A stretch of 64,000 nucleotides of DNA from Oasisia sp. SBJ-2009 (GCA_964017155.1 OZ024861.1:27441060-27505059), one strand, 5' to 3'. Counted from the stretch's first letter, positions 36,601 through 44,307 are shown. Notes: generated by a model not told the origin, from the sequence alone. Numbers and translations: made by a program.

Positions 36601-38511
36601 GCATGCATGCATGTGTTTTCCTAAATTAATGTAAATATTCAGGTGATCGCCCCATTTTGAAAATGTTGACTTTCACAAAAAACAAGACTACAGGAGAGAA
36701 CTTCTGCAGCCCATCAGCTTATCCGCTAATATTGCACAACAACTATCTACATGTATAGACCTTTTTGTAATGCAGGGTTTCCTGTTATCTGCAGATATTT
36801 TTATGTTACTCCGTCTATTTGCACCAACTGTGGGTCATATCATGCTAGTTCATTTTTCGTTAAATGGTCTTAAAATTTCCCTTCATTAGCCTTGAATTTG
36901 GTATCTGCGATTGTGTGCGGACCAATGGACCGTGACACAGATGTACATGGTCTGTTGTCAGGTATCTGCAGGTGGAGTGGGACGTGAAGAAGGCCGAGGC
37001 GGAGGGTCCTCGCACGTTTGACAAGGACGGCATCCGAGGAGCCAACCCCAGGGTGCCCCAGCAAACCAACTACAGCGACTGTGGCATCTACATCCTCCAG
37101 TACGTCGAGAGCTTCTTTGAGGTGAGTTACAGCCTTACAGGCATCAGACAAGGCGTGTTGTAAGTAAGGTGTCTATACGCAATCTCCCAAAGTCTTCTGT
37201 CCCATTTTAGAGACAACACAAAACGTGTTGTAAGTAAGGTGTCTATACGCAAGCTCCCAAAGTCTTCTGTCCCATTTTAGAGACAACACAAAACGTGTTG
37301 TAAGTAAGGTGTCTATACGCAATCTCCCAAAGTCTTCTGTCCCATTTTAGAGACAACACAAAACGTGTTGTAAGTAAGGTGTCTATACGCAGTCTTCCAA
37401 AGTCTTCTGTCCCATTTTAGAGACAACACAAAACGTGTTGTAAGTAAGGTGTCTAAACGCAGTCTTCCAAAGTCTTCTGTCCCATTTTAGAGACAACACA
37501 AAACGTGTTGTAAGTAAGGTGTCTATACGCAGTCTTCCAAAGTCTTCTGTCCCATTTTAGAGACAACACAAGATGTGTTGTAAGTAAGGTGTCTATACGC
37601 AGTCTTCGAAAGTCTTCTGCCCAATTTTAAAGACAACACAAAACGTGTTGTAAGTAAGGTGTCTATACGCAGTCTTCTGTCCAATTTTTGAGTAAAATCA
37701 AGAGATTACTGATAGATGTACAATAATTAAATTAAATTTCCTCTCTGGAAGTCCCAAGTCAAATGTTTTCTATTCATGCACATTCTCTTGAGGTGTTTAC
37801 CAATGCCTTATTGTAAATCTTATTATAAACACACATTATTCTGCATTGTCTTATTTACAATCATTGTCATATAGAAATCACTCTATATAAATCGTAGTTT
37901 GGGCAAGTAATATATATGACATATTTCTTCTTGCCCTGTTCAACTTCTAAACTATGATTTACAATTGTACATTGATATTACATATATTATGTACTGTGCA
38001 TGTATCATATGGTTGGTGAATAAAGATACTATTATTTTAATATATCATACACAACCAATTCACTTTTGTGAATGAACAGATTCCATTTTAAAGAGCAAAA
38101 TAAAGCTATTATTATAATATATACAGATACAATTGCCTCCTGTTACCAGATAAGGAGCAACAATTTATTTTAAACAGCACAATAAAGCTATTATTATAAT
38201 ATATACAATAACAGTTGCCTTCTGTTACCAGATAAGGAGCAACAATTTATTTTAAAGAGCAAAACCAGGCTTATAAGCTCTTTATAATGATATGGTAGTT
38301 TCCTCACTCTTGTTCTCGCTGTCTGCAGAAGCCGATTGTTGACTACAGCATTCCTGTGAAGGGTCTGGCCGACTGGTTCCCTGACGACCGCGTGCAGAAG
38401 AAACGTGCGGAACTACGCGAGCTCATCCTCGAGTTACAGACCCGACTCAACCCCGACCTCAAGTATGACCCCACGCAAGATGGCTGCCTCTCCATGCCGG
38501 CCCAGCAGTAG
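11680..38511 (+). CDS. SENP6: SENP6/SENP7-family SUMO protease, 19 coding exons
   Basis: Cysteine protease (C48/ULP family) predicted to remove SUMO, mainly from poly-SUMO chains, in the nucleus. Exons: join(11680..12653, 13061..14106, 17327..17477, 19568..19699, 20300..20361, 21041..21114, 21865..22225, 24050..24252, 26758..26962, 27626..27805, 29188..29650, 30603..30719, 31706..31834, 33470..33562, 34987..35275, 35910..36085, 36507..36575, 36962..37121, 38329..38511). All phases match; total 5067 nt, 1688 aa. An in-frame TGA lies two codons before the ATG. Order: Gln-rich 1-324; low-complexity to about 720; zinc knuckle Cys 822/825/835/838; AT-hook-like about 921-933; SUMO-interacting motif about 936-945; conserved region 1002-1283; protease 1284-1688 split by a Ser/Thr-rich loop. 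Triad: His about 1399, Asp about 1559, Cys about 1615, with the PQQ Gln before Cys. The family usually has about 1050-1110 residues. [10 protein letters not shown] is closer to SENP6 than SENP7, but an invertebrate gene may be co-orthologous to both. Confidence 0.9.
12720..12785. repeat. (TA)n-rich patch in intron 1
   Basis: Short TATATA/TGTATA microsatellite inside the 407-nt intron 12654-13060. No other feature was seen there. Confidence 0.6.
13061..14106 (+). CDS. SENP6: SENP6-like exon 2: long low-complexity region
   Basis: Acceptor TTTGTCGTGCAG; donor GTGAGT after GGA G. Encodes residues about 325-673, rich in Ala, Pro, Val, Gln, Arg and Ser, like the disordered N-terminus of a large nuclear regulator. 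The C-terminal part ([19 protein letters not shown]) looks more ordered. I recognise no domain. Its GC-rich coding composition contrasts with the flanking introns. Confidence 0.8.
14354..16692. mobile_element. 2.34-kb non-autonomous hAT element nested in MITE A
   Basis: The termini CAGAGATGGAG and CTCTATCTCTG are inverse, and the element is flanked by a perfect 8-bp duplication GTAGAAAT (14346-14353 and 16693-16700), the hAT signature. Subterminal regions carry several copies of GTACTCGTACTCGAGTAC-type palindromes with AAAGTAATCG. No transposase frame was seen. The centre holds the 13-bp box array (15016-16051). Confidence 0.9.
15016..16051. repeat. Nine 13-bp boxes in both orientations
   Basis: TTGCGGACAGGAC occurs at 15016, 15171 (one mismatch), 15357 and 15880. 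Its reverse complement GTCCTGTCCGCAA occurs at 15531, 15551, 15703, 15723 and 16039. Spacing is mostly 152-186 bp, with two 20-bp pairs. Sequence between the boxes is mostly dissimilar, except for a duplicated block at about 15500-15650 and 15670-15810. Confidence 0.85.
17327..17477 (+). CDS. SENP6: SENP6-like exon 3, 3' end inside a minisatellite unit
   Basis: Acceptor CTTTCTCTCCTAG; donor CAG|GTAGGC. Encodes about residues 674-723, Gly/Gln/Ser-rich, ending [11 protein letters not shown]. The final 36 nt are one copy of the 38-bp repeat that fills the start of the intron, so the coding end derives from, or seeded, the array. Without splicing the frame stops at the TAG within the donor. Alternative donors exist in every downstream unit. 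Confidence 0.65.
17442..19341 (+). repeat. 38-bp minisatellite anchored at the intron 3 donor (about 50 copies)
   Basis: The unit runs GTAGGCAACAGTACCGGTCT, then GAACATGGTCTCTTCCAG, with T/C, A/C and single-base variants. Each unit therefore begins with a 5'-splice-like GTAGGC, contains a CTGAAC branch-like motif and ends in a pyrimidine-rich CTCTTCCAG. The first copy overlaps coding exon 3. The 38-nt period gives rotating frames and long minus-strand open frames that are not genes. Homogenised blocks such as 17478-17890 and 17880-18230 are near-identical, a sign of higher-order duplication. Confidence 0.97.
19568..19699 (+). CDS. SENP6: SENP6-like exon 4
   Basis: Acceptor TTTCTGTCACAG; donor CG|GTCAGT. 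Encodes about residues 724-767 ([17 protein letters not shown]...). Phase agrees with exons 3 and 5. No domain recognised. Confidence 0.65.
20300..20361 (+). CDS. SENP6: SENP6-like exon 5 (short, tentative)
   Basis: A 62-nt exon reading [20 protein letters not shown], needed to carry phase from exon 4 (2) to exon 6 (1). The donor GTAATT is acceptable. The acceptor (CAACCAGGTGAACAG) has a poor pyrimidine tract, so the start is uncertain. Confidence 0.45.
21041..21114 (+). CDS. SENP6: SENP6-like exon 6
   Basis: Acceptor TGGCTGTTTCTGCAG; donor CCG|GTAGGT. Encodes about residues 789-813 ([20 protein letters not shown]...), ending basic. Confidence 0.65.
21865..22225 (+). CDS. SENP6: SENP6-like exon 7: zinc knuckle and AT-hook-like motif
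   Basis: Phase-0 acceptor TGTCCGTCCAG, donor CATAG|GTGAGT. Encodes residues about 814-933. CDHC and CDSC (Cys 822, 825, 835, 838) form a CxxC-x9-CxxC pattern compatible with one zinc ion. Near the end, [10 protein letters not shown] has the basic-flanked GRP core of an AT-hook, suggesting minor-groove DNA contact. Strong coding composition. Confidence 0.85.
22213..23635 (+). repeat. 45-bp minisatellite anchored at the intron 7 donor (about 31 copies)
   Basis: The unit begins GTGAGTAGGGAGAAGGG (or GTGGGTAGGG) and ends TGTATTCTGTCATAG, so every junction reads CATAG|GTGAGT or CATAG|GTGGGT, identical to the real exon 7 boundary. The last exon bases (GGTCATAG) already match the unit end. The period is divisible by three, so plus ([15 protein letters not shown]) and minus frames stay open. 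These are artefacts. Confidence 0.97.
23700..24049. other. Intron 7 tail, nothing recognised
   Basis: AT-rich DNA between the array and exon 8, ending in the acceptor CATTTCCCAG. No repeat or coding signal seen. Confidence 0.5.
24050..24252 (+). CDS. SENP6: SENP6-like exon 8: SUMO-interacting motif
   Basis: Encodes about residues 934-1001. It opens with [13 protein letters not shown]: a short hydrophobic VTIL core followed by Ser and acidic residues, the classic SIM layout known from poly-SUMO proteases. The rest is Thr/Ala-rich and ends SRRQRMEDE. Donor GAG|GTGGGT. Confidence 0.85.
24253..25715 (+). repeat. 58-bp minisatellite anchored at the intron 8 donor (about 20 good copies)
   Basis: The unit starts GTGGGGACCATGTCATTTGG and ends GGTCCATTGAGAG. 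The first 36 nt after the exon (GTGGGTCTGTC...TTGAGAG) are a shortened unit, so the array is in register with the splice donor. Copies are clean to about 25450, then decay to 25715. Each unit carries AG|GTGGGG and an internal CTCTCTCAG. Confidence 0.95.
25829..26127 (+). mobile_element. hAT-MITE family A, copy 2
   Basis: Starts CATAGCTTTATGCAGAG and ends GATCCTGCATAAAGCCCTG. Target-site duplication CTGTTCGC/CCATTCGC (6/8). About 300 bp, non-coding, same orientation as copy 1. Confidence 0.85.
26318..26628 (-). mobile_element. hAT-MITE family A, copy 3 with perfect 8-bp TSD
   Basis: Starts CAGGGCTTTATGCAGG and ends CATAAAGCTATG; flanked by CCTACAGC on both sides (26310-26317, 26629-26636). 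Inverted relative to copies 1 and 2, and only 190 bp from copy 2. Confidence 0.9.
26758..26962 (+). CDS. SENP6: SENP6-like exon 9: conserved pre-protease region
   Basis: Acceptor TTTGTGTTGTCAG, phase 0; donor T|GTGAGT. Encodes about residues 1002-1069, a Pro/Glu/Lys linker and then [20 protein letters not shown] and [11 protein letters not shown]. This pattern resembles a conserved non-catalytic region upstream of the SENP6/7 protease. Confidence 0.8.
26975..27420 (+). mobile_element. LINE 3'-end remnant with (ATT)n tail
   Basis: The frame near 27050-27108 reads [18 protein letters not shown] then stop, the usual C-terminal end of CR1/L2-like reverse transcriptases. AT-rich 3' UTR follows, ending GGCGCTTTTTAAATG(TTATT)n at about 27420. 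Severely 5'-truncated; inserted just past exon 9. Confidence 0.65.
27626..27805 (+). CDS. SENP6: SENP6-like exon 10
   Basis: Acceptor CTTTATTTCAG; donor CAG|GTGTGT. Encodes about residues 1070-1129 ([18 protein letters not shown]... [15 protein letters not shown]... GAYFDPAST), continuing the conserved region that precedes the family protease domain. Confidence 0.85.
27985..28840 (+). repeat. 19-bp and 33-bp tandem arrays in intron 10
   Basis: 27985-28530 holds about 28 copies of AACAAGGTGGTGTAGAATA-type 19-mers (GTG/ATG and GAAT/GCAT variants). 28540-28840 is a related 33-bp array built on GTGTAGCATAACAAGGAGTA. The array starts about 180 nt after the donor, unlike the donor-anchored arrays. 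MITE A copy 4 is inserted in its right end. Confidence 0.95.
28841..29151 (-). mobile_element. hAT-MITE family A, copy 4 with perfect 8-bp TSD
   Basis: Starts CAGGGCTTTATGCAGGATC and ends GATAAAGCTATG. TAGCACGG occurs on both flanks (28833-28840 and 29152-29159). It ends 36 bp before exon 11, close to its acceptor. Confidence 0.92.
29188..29650 (+). CDS. SENP6: SENP6-like exon 11
   Basis: Acceptor GTGTTGTTTCAG; donor AA|GTGAGT. Encodes about residues 1130-1283: a structured start ([32 protein letters not shown]) followed by Val/Gln-rich sequence, an acidic run ([15 protein letters not shown]) and [16 protein letters not shown]. It links the conserved region to the protease domain. Confidence 0.88.
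29721..30101 (+). mobile_element. CAGGGTCCGTAC MITE, copy 2, between 48-bp direct repeats
   Basis: Starts CAGGGTCCGTACGGGGCC; the right terminus is decayed (TATTGACCATG). The 48 bp before it (about 29674-29720) recur after it (about 30098-30146) as a near-identical direct repeat including GCTTAGCCCTGGAAGTGAC, far longer than a normal target duplication. Confidence 0.75.
30476..30530. repeat. (CA)n/(CGCA)n microsatellite in intron 11
   Basis: Alternating purine-pyrimidine run, ACACAC then GCACGCACGC, ahead of exon 12. Short open frames over it are artefacts. Confidence 0.9.
30603..30719 (+). CDS. SENP6: SENP6-like exon 12: start of ULP protease domain
   Basis: Encodes residues 1284-1322, including [18 protein letters not shown] and [17 protein letters not shown], the highly conserved start of the C48 domain that positions SUMO. 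Acceptor TTTGTTTGCAG, donor AA|GTAAGT. Confidence 0.97.
31706..31834 (+). CDS. SENP6: SENP6-like exon 13: protease domain
   Basis: Encodes residues about 1323-1365: [28 protein letters not shown] and a variable loop ending VDEDPNM. Donor AG|GTACGT. A tandem array begins 12-13 nt further on. Confidence 0.97.
31847..32730 (+). repeat. 18-bp minisatellite just after the intron 13 donor (about 49 copies)
   Basis: Unit CTGTCGGCAACATTCTTA with G/T, C/A and A/G variants. It starts 12-13 nt after the exon 13 donor. The 18-nt period keeps both strands open for over 320 codons (GNILTV and MLPTVR repeats). There is no splice-site motif in the unit. Confidence 0.97.
32740..33469. other. Intron 13 tail, nothing recognised
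   Basis: Unique-looking AT-rich DNA with no coding or repeat signal; ends in the acceptor TTGATTGTTGCAG of exon 14. Confidence 0.5.
33470..33562 (+). CDS. SENP6: SENP6-like exon 14: protease domain
   Basis: Encodes [20 protein letters not shown] and [11 protein letters not shown] (about 1366-1396), the strand leading to the catalytic His. The donor AAAG|GTTTCT is weak but fixed by phase and by the family sequence on both sides. Confidence 0.95.
34150..34940. mobile_element. Inverted-repeat-bounded region with a Penelope-like remnant
   Basis: TTTATTGTAGTGTAATTAAC near 34156 recurs in inverse near 34905-34930. Inside, 34210-34285 and 34375-34457 form a second inverted pair (CCTTGTTCACGTACTGGTGT). 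The minus-strand frame between them reads [19 protein letters not shown], resembling the C-terminal end of Penelope-like/GIY-YIG retroelement proteins. A (TAA)n-TATTTGTATAGCGCC repeat lies at 34466-34540. The family assignment is tentative. Confidence 0.45.
34987..35275 (+). CDS. SENP6: SENP6-like exon 15: catalytic His and start of loop
   Basis: Opens [14 protein letters not shown] with the catalytic His (about 1399), then enters a Ser/Thr/Pro-rich insert (about 1412-1493). SENP6/7 differ from SENP1/2 by loops inserted at this point. Donor CAG|GTGCGT. Confidence 0.95.
35293..35440 (+). repeat. (TTTTA)n microsatellite at start of intron 15
   Basis: About 29 TTTTA units beginning some 17 nt after the exon 15 donor. 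Open frames across it are artefacts. Confidence 0.97.
35910..36085 (+). CDS. SENP6: SENP6-like exon 16: disordered loop
   Basis: Encodes about 1494-1551 ([18 protein letters not shown]... VVYSVK), Ser/Thr/Pro-rich and acidic, the second half of the loop between catalytic His and Asp. Donor CA|GTATGT. Confidence 0.88.
36340..36425. repeat. (TA)n-rich microsatellite in intron 16
   Basis: TATATACATA/TATATATA runs just upstream of exon 17, followed by ATGCATGCAT-type alternation. Confidence 0.8.
36507..36575 (+). CDS. SENP6: SENP6-like exon 17: catalytic Asp
   Basis: Encodes [19 protein letters not shown] then RTLRE; the Asp of IFDSL (about 1559) is the catalytic acid. Acceptor TTGTTTACAG, donor GA|GTATGT. 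Confidence 0.96.
36962..37121 (+). CDS. SENP6: SENP6-like exon 18: catalytic Cys
   Basis: Encodes [15 protein letters not shown], then [20 protein letters not shown]. The Cys of SDCG (about 1615) is the nucleophile and the PQQ Gln supplies the oxyanion hole. All key residues are present, so the enzyme should be active. Donor GAG|GTGAGT. Confidence 0.97.
37153..37685 (+). repeat. 70-bp tandem array with donor and acceptor signals in intron 18
   Basis: About eight copies beginning about 32 nt after the exon 18 donor. Each contains GTGTT|GTAAGTAAGG (near-consensus donor) and, 51 nt later, TTCTGTCCCATTTTAG (good acceptor), then a 19-nt segment AGACAACACAAAACGTGTT before the next donor. Copies differ at a few bases. 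Confidence 0.95.
38079..38270. repeat. Tandem duplication of about 96 bp in intron 18
   Basis: AATAAAGCTATTATTATAAT followed by a TGTTACCAGATAAGGAGC block occurs twice in tandem, with a partial third start. Confidence 0.75.
38329..38511 (+). CDS. SENP6: SENP6-like terminal exon 19
   Basis: Acceptor CTCGCTGTCTGCAG. Encodes [20 protein letters not shown], then a basic helix ([16 protein letters not shown]), the usual C-terminal end of the domain, plus a short tail ending SMPAQQ and TAG. Confidence 0.97.
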   Translation, partial: KPIVDYSIPVKGLADWFPDDRVQKKRAELRELILELQTRLNPDLKYDPTQDGCLSMPAQQ

Positions 38512-39480
38512 TGTCTCGGCGGCGTCTTGATTCTGGCCAACTGTCGTACACCCATGGACACGACACTGTCGATGCGAAGATGACTTTGACCAGCTGTAAT
38601 TCTACCGAAGGAGCATGCCTGCCATGCAGTGATGTCAACTTCTGAGTTTGAGTTTGCAGTGTGTTACTGATGTGATGCAAATCAACCTGCTATAGACCAT
38701 TGAGTGCATGGATGTCCTCAGTCGGATGATGTCAACGTTTCAGTGGAAGAGTTCACATGTATTACTTTACTGACTGATTGAACTCAACGTTGGCCATCTC
38801 TGGCGACACTGACGTCTTGTTGTCATCATCCTGACAAACAGTTCAGTTCATCGCAAAGGAACAGATGTTTTGCAATGTGATCAGTGGTCTGCACTTGGTT
38901 GTGATTTTAATTAGGCGCACAAGTTGTGACGTGACGGTGGATATGAATTGGTGGTGTTGGTGTATATAGGAATCTCTACTTGTTTGAATTAAACCAATAG
39001 TTGAGATCTGTTAAACCAATCTAGGTAACAATCAGCCATCTTATAATCACAGTGTTGAGTGTCGTGCTGATGTTACCTATTCCCGTGACCTCTTCAAAGT
39101 TTGATTTTTTCCAAGTGGCGCACGTGTATGGGTGTATTTATTAATATGTTCAGTCCACTACTGGGAAGAAAAGTTCCGGTAGCGGGGCAGTCGGTAAAAT
39201 GTATCAGTTACTCTTGTATACAGAGTACCCACAGTTTAGGATCAAATAGTTAGGATCATATTATGAACTGAGGGATACACGTTCATTGACGTAACGATTC
39301 TGGCATTGATTGTACTGTGTAGGGGAGCGATAGTGATCTTCATTTACCAGTGTGTGTGTAGTACGCAGCGGAAGAGTTTCTCTTACAAAATGAGGACCAA
39401 TCGGGCGCTCTGAAAATATTGCCGTTTACGCCACCATATGCACAATTTGTGAATAATAAAGTTCATTATATAAGGGGACA
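38512..39480 (+). other. 3' UTR of the SENP gene with AATAAA at 39455
   Basis: Repeat-poor sequence of about 960 nt after the stop, leading to AATAAA at 39455-39460 in GAATAATAAAGTTC. This is the first strong polyadenylation signal downstream. Confidence 0.55.
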
Positions 39481-40330
39481 CTTTCTCGACTGAATTGTTA
39501 TGTAGCTGTTCAGATGAGTTCCATCCTATAAGGGAACCACTGCTGTCATCACGAAGAACAACCAGTGTCAAGATGAGTGATGTGCAGATATTGTGTAAAA
39601 TGTGTGGACTGAAGACCCGAGAATTTACCTGGGAAACCAGTTGCCTCGGTTAACCAATGGGGTAGGGGTGGCAGCACGTTTTAGCTCATCAACTCCTGGT
39701 AGAATTAGGGGCTGCTGATGTTACCCTAGAATAGGGTAGAGACACTGATTAGCTGTCAGACTAAATTAAAAATAACAAATAAGAATACCCTTTTATCAGA
39801 TATTACTAAATTATAGATGCTATTAAAAAATTAAACTTATATTCACATAACAGAAATACAAATTTGCAAGTTAGTTATGACGCAAGAATTATGACAGGAT
39901 TAGCTTCGATTACTCAGGCTCCGTTAGGTGGCAGCACTTTACATGGATAACATTCAAAAACCCGCTAGGTGACAATACTACGTTTTCGGCGAAGTTACGC
40001 AGAGGAGTGAGACTCGGTTAAACCACAGATAAACAAGACTAGGAAACCAGAGGCTTGATGATAGACGGAGGATATCTCAGACATCTTCGCTTCGCGTGAA
40101 AAACAATACACTTTGTAAGAAGAACTAGATGGTGAAAGTTAGGCTCTGAAGATGAACAAGTTGAAGACAAAGGTGAAGATGAAAACTGACACATATAGGT
40201 ATATAATTTTATTATGTCAACACCATTCAGATAAAGAACTATGCCTTACTGGGGCAGCGATATTGCGTCAGGGAGATAAATCAAGACAAGGAGATTCAAA
40301 TGAGTATGAATGTCGACTGGGTAACATCTG
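39481..40330. other. Intergenic, nothing recognised
   Basis: Unique-looking DNA. Phrases such as GCTAGGTGACAATACTACG and GTTAGGTGGCAGCAC recur loosely, but no gene or clear element boundary is visible. Confidence 0.4.
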
Positions 40331-40337
40331 CAAACTA

Positions 40338-40811
40338 AAACGACGACACTCCAAAAGGGCGACAACCAAAACGGCGACACATCCAAAACGGCGACATGCC
40401 AAAACGGCGACAACCAAAACAGTGCATGTCTGTCGCCGTTTTGGCGTGTCGCCGTTTTGGATACAACCAAAACGGCGACAAATCCAAAACGGTGACAATC
40501 CAACTTATCCAAAACGCCGTGTTGACTTGTATCCAAAACGGCGAAAAAAATTACGTGTCGCCGTTTTTGATTTGTCGCCGTTTTGGATATACAACCAAAA
40601 CGGCGACAAATCCAAAACGGCGACAACCAAAACGGCGACAATCCAACTATATTTATTTACAAAACTTATCGCAATTCAACACGGCTACATACCAAAACGG
40701 TGCTTGTCGCCGTTTTGACGTGTCGCCGTTTTGGATTTGTCGCCGCTTTGGCGTGTCGCCGTTTTGGATACAACCAAAACGGCGACAAATCCAAAACGGC
40801 GACAATCCAAC
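40338..40811. repeat. Dense array of CCAAAACGGCGACA boxes in both orientations
   Basis: About 20 copies of CCAAAACGGCGACA or its inverse TGTCGCCGTTTTGG, separated by 0-5 nt linkers or short AT-rich gaps, arranged as several head-to-head clusters. Further degenerate boxes lie at 41636-41725. Long frames through it reflect the repeated 14-mer. Confidence 0.93.
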
Positions 40812-41522
40812 TCTTTTATATTTCTTATATGTGGCGCTTTGTGCAGTATTGTTCTTCATTTCCTATATGATAATAGCATTCTAAGTCGTTATTCTAGCTA
40901 TTTCTCGTTATATCTCTCAGCTTGCGTCATCGAAAAGTCACCTGGTCCTCAAGTTGCACGTTATATACATTTATATATATTACACGCACGCACGTACGCA
41001 CGCACACACATTAAAATTAAATTGTATCTATTTGCATGCGACCTCCGACATCGACTACTGATCCAGCTGTCTAGCGAACTACGCGGCCCTGGAAACGTCT
41101 TTTTACACTATAAACTTTAATGACATTTTAATAAAAACGTTAAATTTGTTTAAACATCAAGTACACGTGTACCCGTCAAAAGGACATCGTGTTTAATGTG
41201 ATTGTGCCTGACAGCAATGACGGCCGCTGATCCAACAATGTCACTGGCTTCGCTTCGCCTCCAGCCACGGTCAGGGCTTCAGCTTGGTGTTGCCTTAATT
41301 TGTTATCTTGTCAATTGCAATTAAGAATCACAAATACGATGCATACCAGATTTAAATAAAGTTCCTACATTAATCACTCCTGACTATGAGTGAATACAAA
41401 ATTGGCGAATTAAACCAAATTATAGCTAAAAACACAAACTTTCACAAATATTAATATCCATATTAATGACACCTGCGGTACCGCTGCAGTACGTCATCTA
41501 GACGGTAGCTCATTAGACGAGC

Positions 41523-41598
<76 letters not shown>

Positions 41599-41600
41599 TC
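41523..41600. repeat. (TA)n microsatellite
   Basis: Uninterrupted TA dinucleotides, ending ATGTATATATAT. Confidence 0.95.
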
Positions 41601-41821
41601 ATTCCTTGTATTTTTTCATGTAGTTTTGGCTAAGCGTGTCGCCGTTTTGGATGCAAGTCAAAACGGAGTTTTTGATAGGTTTTGGAGAAAAATCAACTTG
41701 GACTGTCGCCGCTCGCCGCTTTGAGTGTACGATGCGAGTAAAAAATCCCAACGGACAAAATCCCAACCACTGGTTTATCTTGATTTATATATGCATGCAT
41801 GGTTCGGTCCCATGGTTCATG

Positions 41822-42385
41822 TATACATACATGCATACATGCATACATACATACATACATACATACATACATACATACATACATACATACATACATACAT
41901 ACATACATACATACATACATACATACATACATACATACATACATACATACATACATACATACATACATACATACATACATACATACATACATACATACAT
42001 ACATACATACATACATACATACATACATACATACATACATACATACATACATACATACATACATACATACATACATACATACATACATACATACATACAT
42101 ACATACATACATACATACATACATACATACATACATACATACATACATACATACATACATACATACATACATACATACATACATACATACATACATACAT
42201 ACATACATACATACATACATACATACATACATACATACATACATACATACATACATACATACATACATACATACATACATACATACATACATACATACAT
42301 ACATACATACATACATACATACATACATACATACATACATACATACATACATACATACATACATACATACATACATACATACATA
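41822..42385. repeat. (ATAC)n microsatellite, about 560 bp
   Basis: Nearly pure ATAC tetranucleotide run. It continues after the inserted hAT element at 45500-45530 and then as CATACACA repeats to 45612. All open frames within it are artefacts (YIHT or MYVC periodic peptides). Confidence 0.98.
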
Positions 42386-43969
42386 CAGTGCTGGGATGTA
42401 ACGAATTACATTTACTTCGTTACATTACTTAAGTAGTTTATTTTGAAATCTACTTGTAACGAAGTACATTTTTTTGGAATTACTTTTACTTGTAACGAAG
42501 TACTTTTTGGTTTACTTTCTTACTTTTTTACTTCTAAATTTTGCGTTACTATAATCTACCACCAATGTTTAAATTAGTCTCGACCCCTGATTGTGTCGTC
42601 GTTGTTTGCTTTGCGCTCGCCGCTCGGGCCGACATCATGGCATCAATCGTATTTCACGCTGATCTATTATGTAACTGGCGCTTGGTTTCCGAGACGTCCC
42701 AGCGGGTGTTAAAACCCATGAAGGGTCTGTTTGATTAAGGTCAATTAAAGAGTAAATGTGGGGCAAGGCATTGCTTGTTTTGTGCAGGCATCAATGATCA
42801 GTCGCATTTCCCTGCTGCCAATCCTGGCTTCGCACATCGGTGTTTCCGTAAGACCGGCGCGTTGGCCATGCCGCGAGTCAATAGCTTGATAATTGCAATC
42901 GAGATTCAATGACACTCATGTTTAGAAAACGGATAAATAGGTTGCATCTCAGTAGAAAAGATCAGTATAATGCTAGGTTTTAATGTCATGATGAATTGCG
43001 TCACAAATATTAGGCGTAACACTTAGCCATGCAAAACATGTTACTGATGCATAAACTTATGAATTCATCAACCGTGTATAAAATGGGGAGTCGTAGTCGT
43101 TTTGGCGTGGTAAATGCGCGTTATAAATCGGAATTTTAACGATAACTGAAAGACGAAGGAAGTTGTGCCAATAATGAGCGTATTGATTTTAGTTTTGAAT
43201 CTTTATGCGCGTTCAGCAACTGAGAGCCAGGTTATTATAGATCTCATATTATCGTTCATCTCCATACATCGTGGTCTGTTGGTGCATAATTTATTTCAAA
43301 ACTACAATTTCGTGAATTTTTTTTGTTCAACACACAACAGTGTGTAACAATGTTTTTTGAACATCGCATAGGCTGCGCGGAGCTTCTTAATTGAAAACTT
43401 GCTTCCTATTAAACACAAGATTTGGAAGCTTCACTGCATTCTGAAATGAAATACCTTGACCATACATTTGGCTTTACACCCAGTCGTTCATGGCACCACA
43501 GTCTTTTCAAAATAAAAAGAGTCTTTTTTCTTCCAGACATTGTGAATAAACACAAAGAAATGGTAGAACTCGTACAACAAAGCAGTGATCCAACAGACAG
43601 TTAATGCAGACATGCAGCTTTGATTAGGCTCTGCCTCTGGCCTGTGTCTAATGCAATTCCTGATGATCTCAACGGCTCAGCCTGAGACCCAGGTTGCCTT
43701 ATCTGCTTATTTTGCATATCCATGACACTGTTGTGGGCTGAAGTTGCCTACTGACCCTGGTAGCCTTTGTTCATCAATACCCCCTCCACCCATACCCTCC
43801 AGCTGGGGAGATGTTTCAACTGGGGAGCATTCCTTCCTACTCCCCACTAGCTTTAATCTCCTTATATTGTATAACAGTTGCCTATATAGCCCTTTTTATA
43901 TTGCTAGGCTTCCAGTTCATTCAAATTGATCTCCCTTGACCAATCACTTATTATGGGTGTGGGGTTATA

Positions 43970-44260
43970 TACCCACGGACAAAACCCCCTCCGGACAAAA
44001 CCCCCTTGGACAAAACCCCCTCGGACAAAACCCCCTTGGACAAAACCCCCTCCATACATAACTCCCTCTAGACATAAGCCATTTCCGGGCAACACCCCCT
44101 TGGACAAAACCCCCTCCATACATAATTCCTTCTAGACAATCCCTTTCCGGACAAAACCCCCTCATCAATGATACTAGACAGAGGGTAACTTGCTCGAATA
44201 GCACCTTTATTATGCTAGTAATTATAAAATATTTTGTATGTATTTACATTTTTACATACC

Positions 44261-44307
<47 letters not shown>

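Noticed and set aside
41636..42436. 200-266-codon YIHT and MYVC frames
   Set aside because: Translation of a pure ATAC microsatellite.
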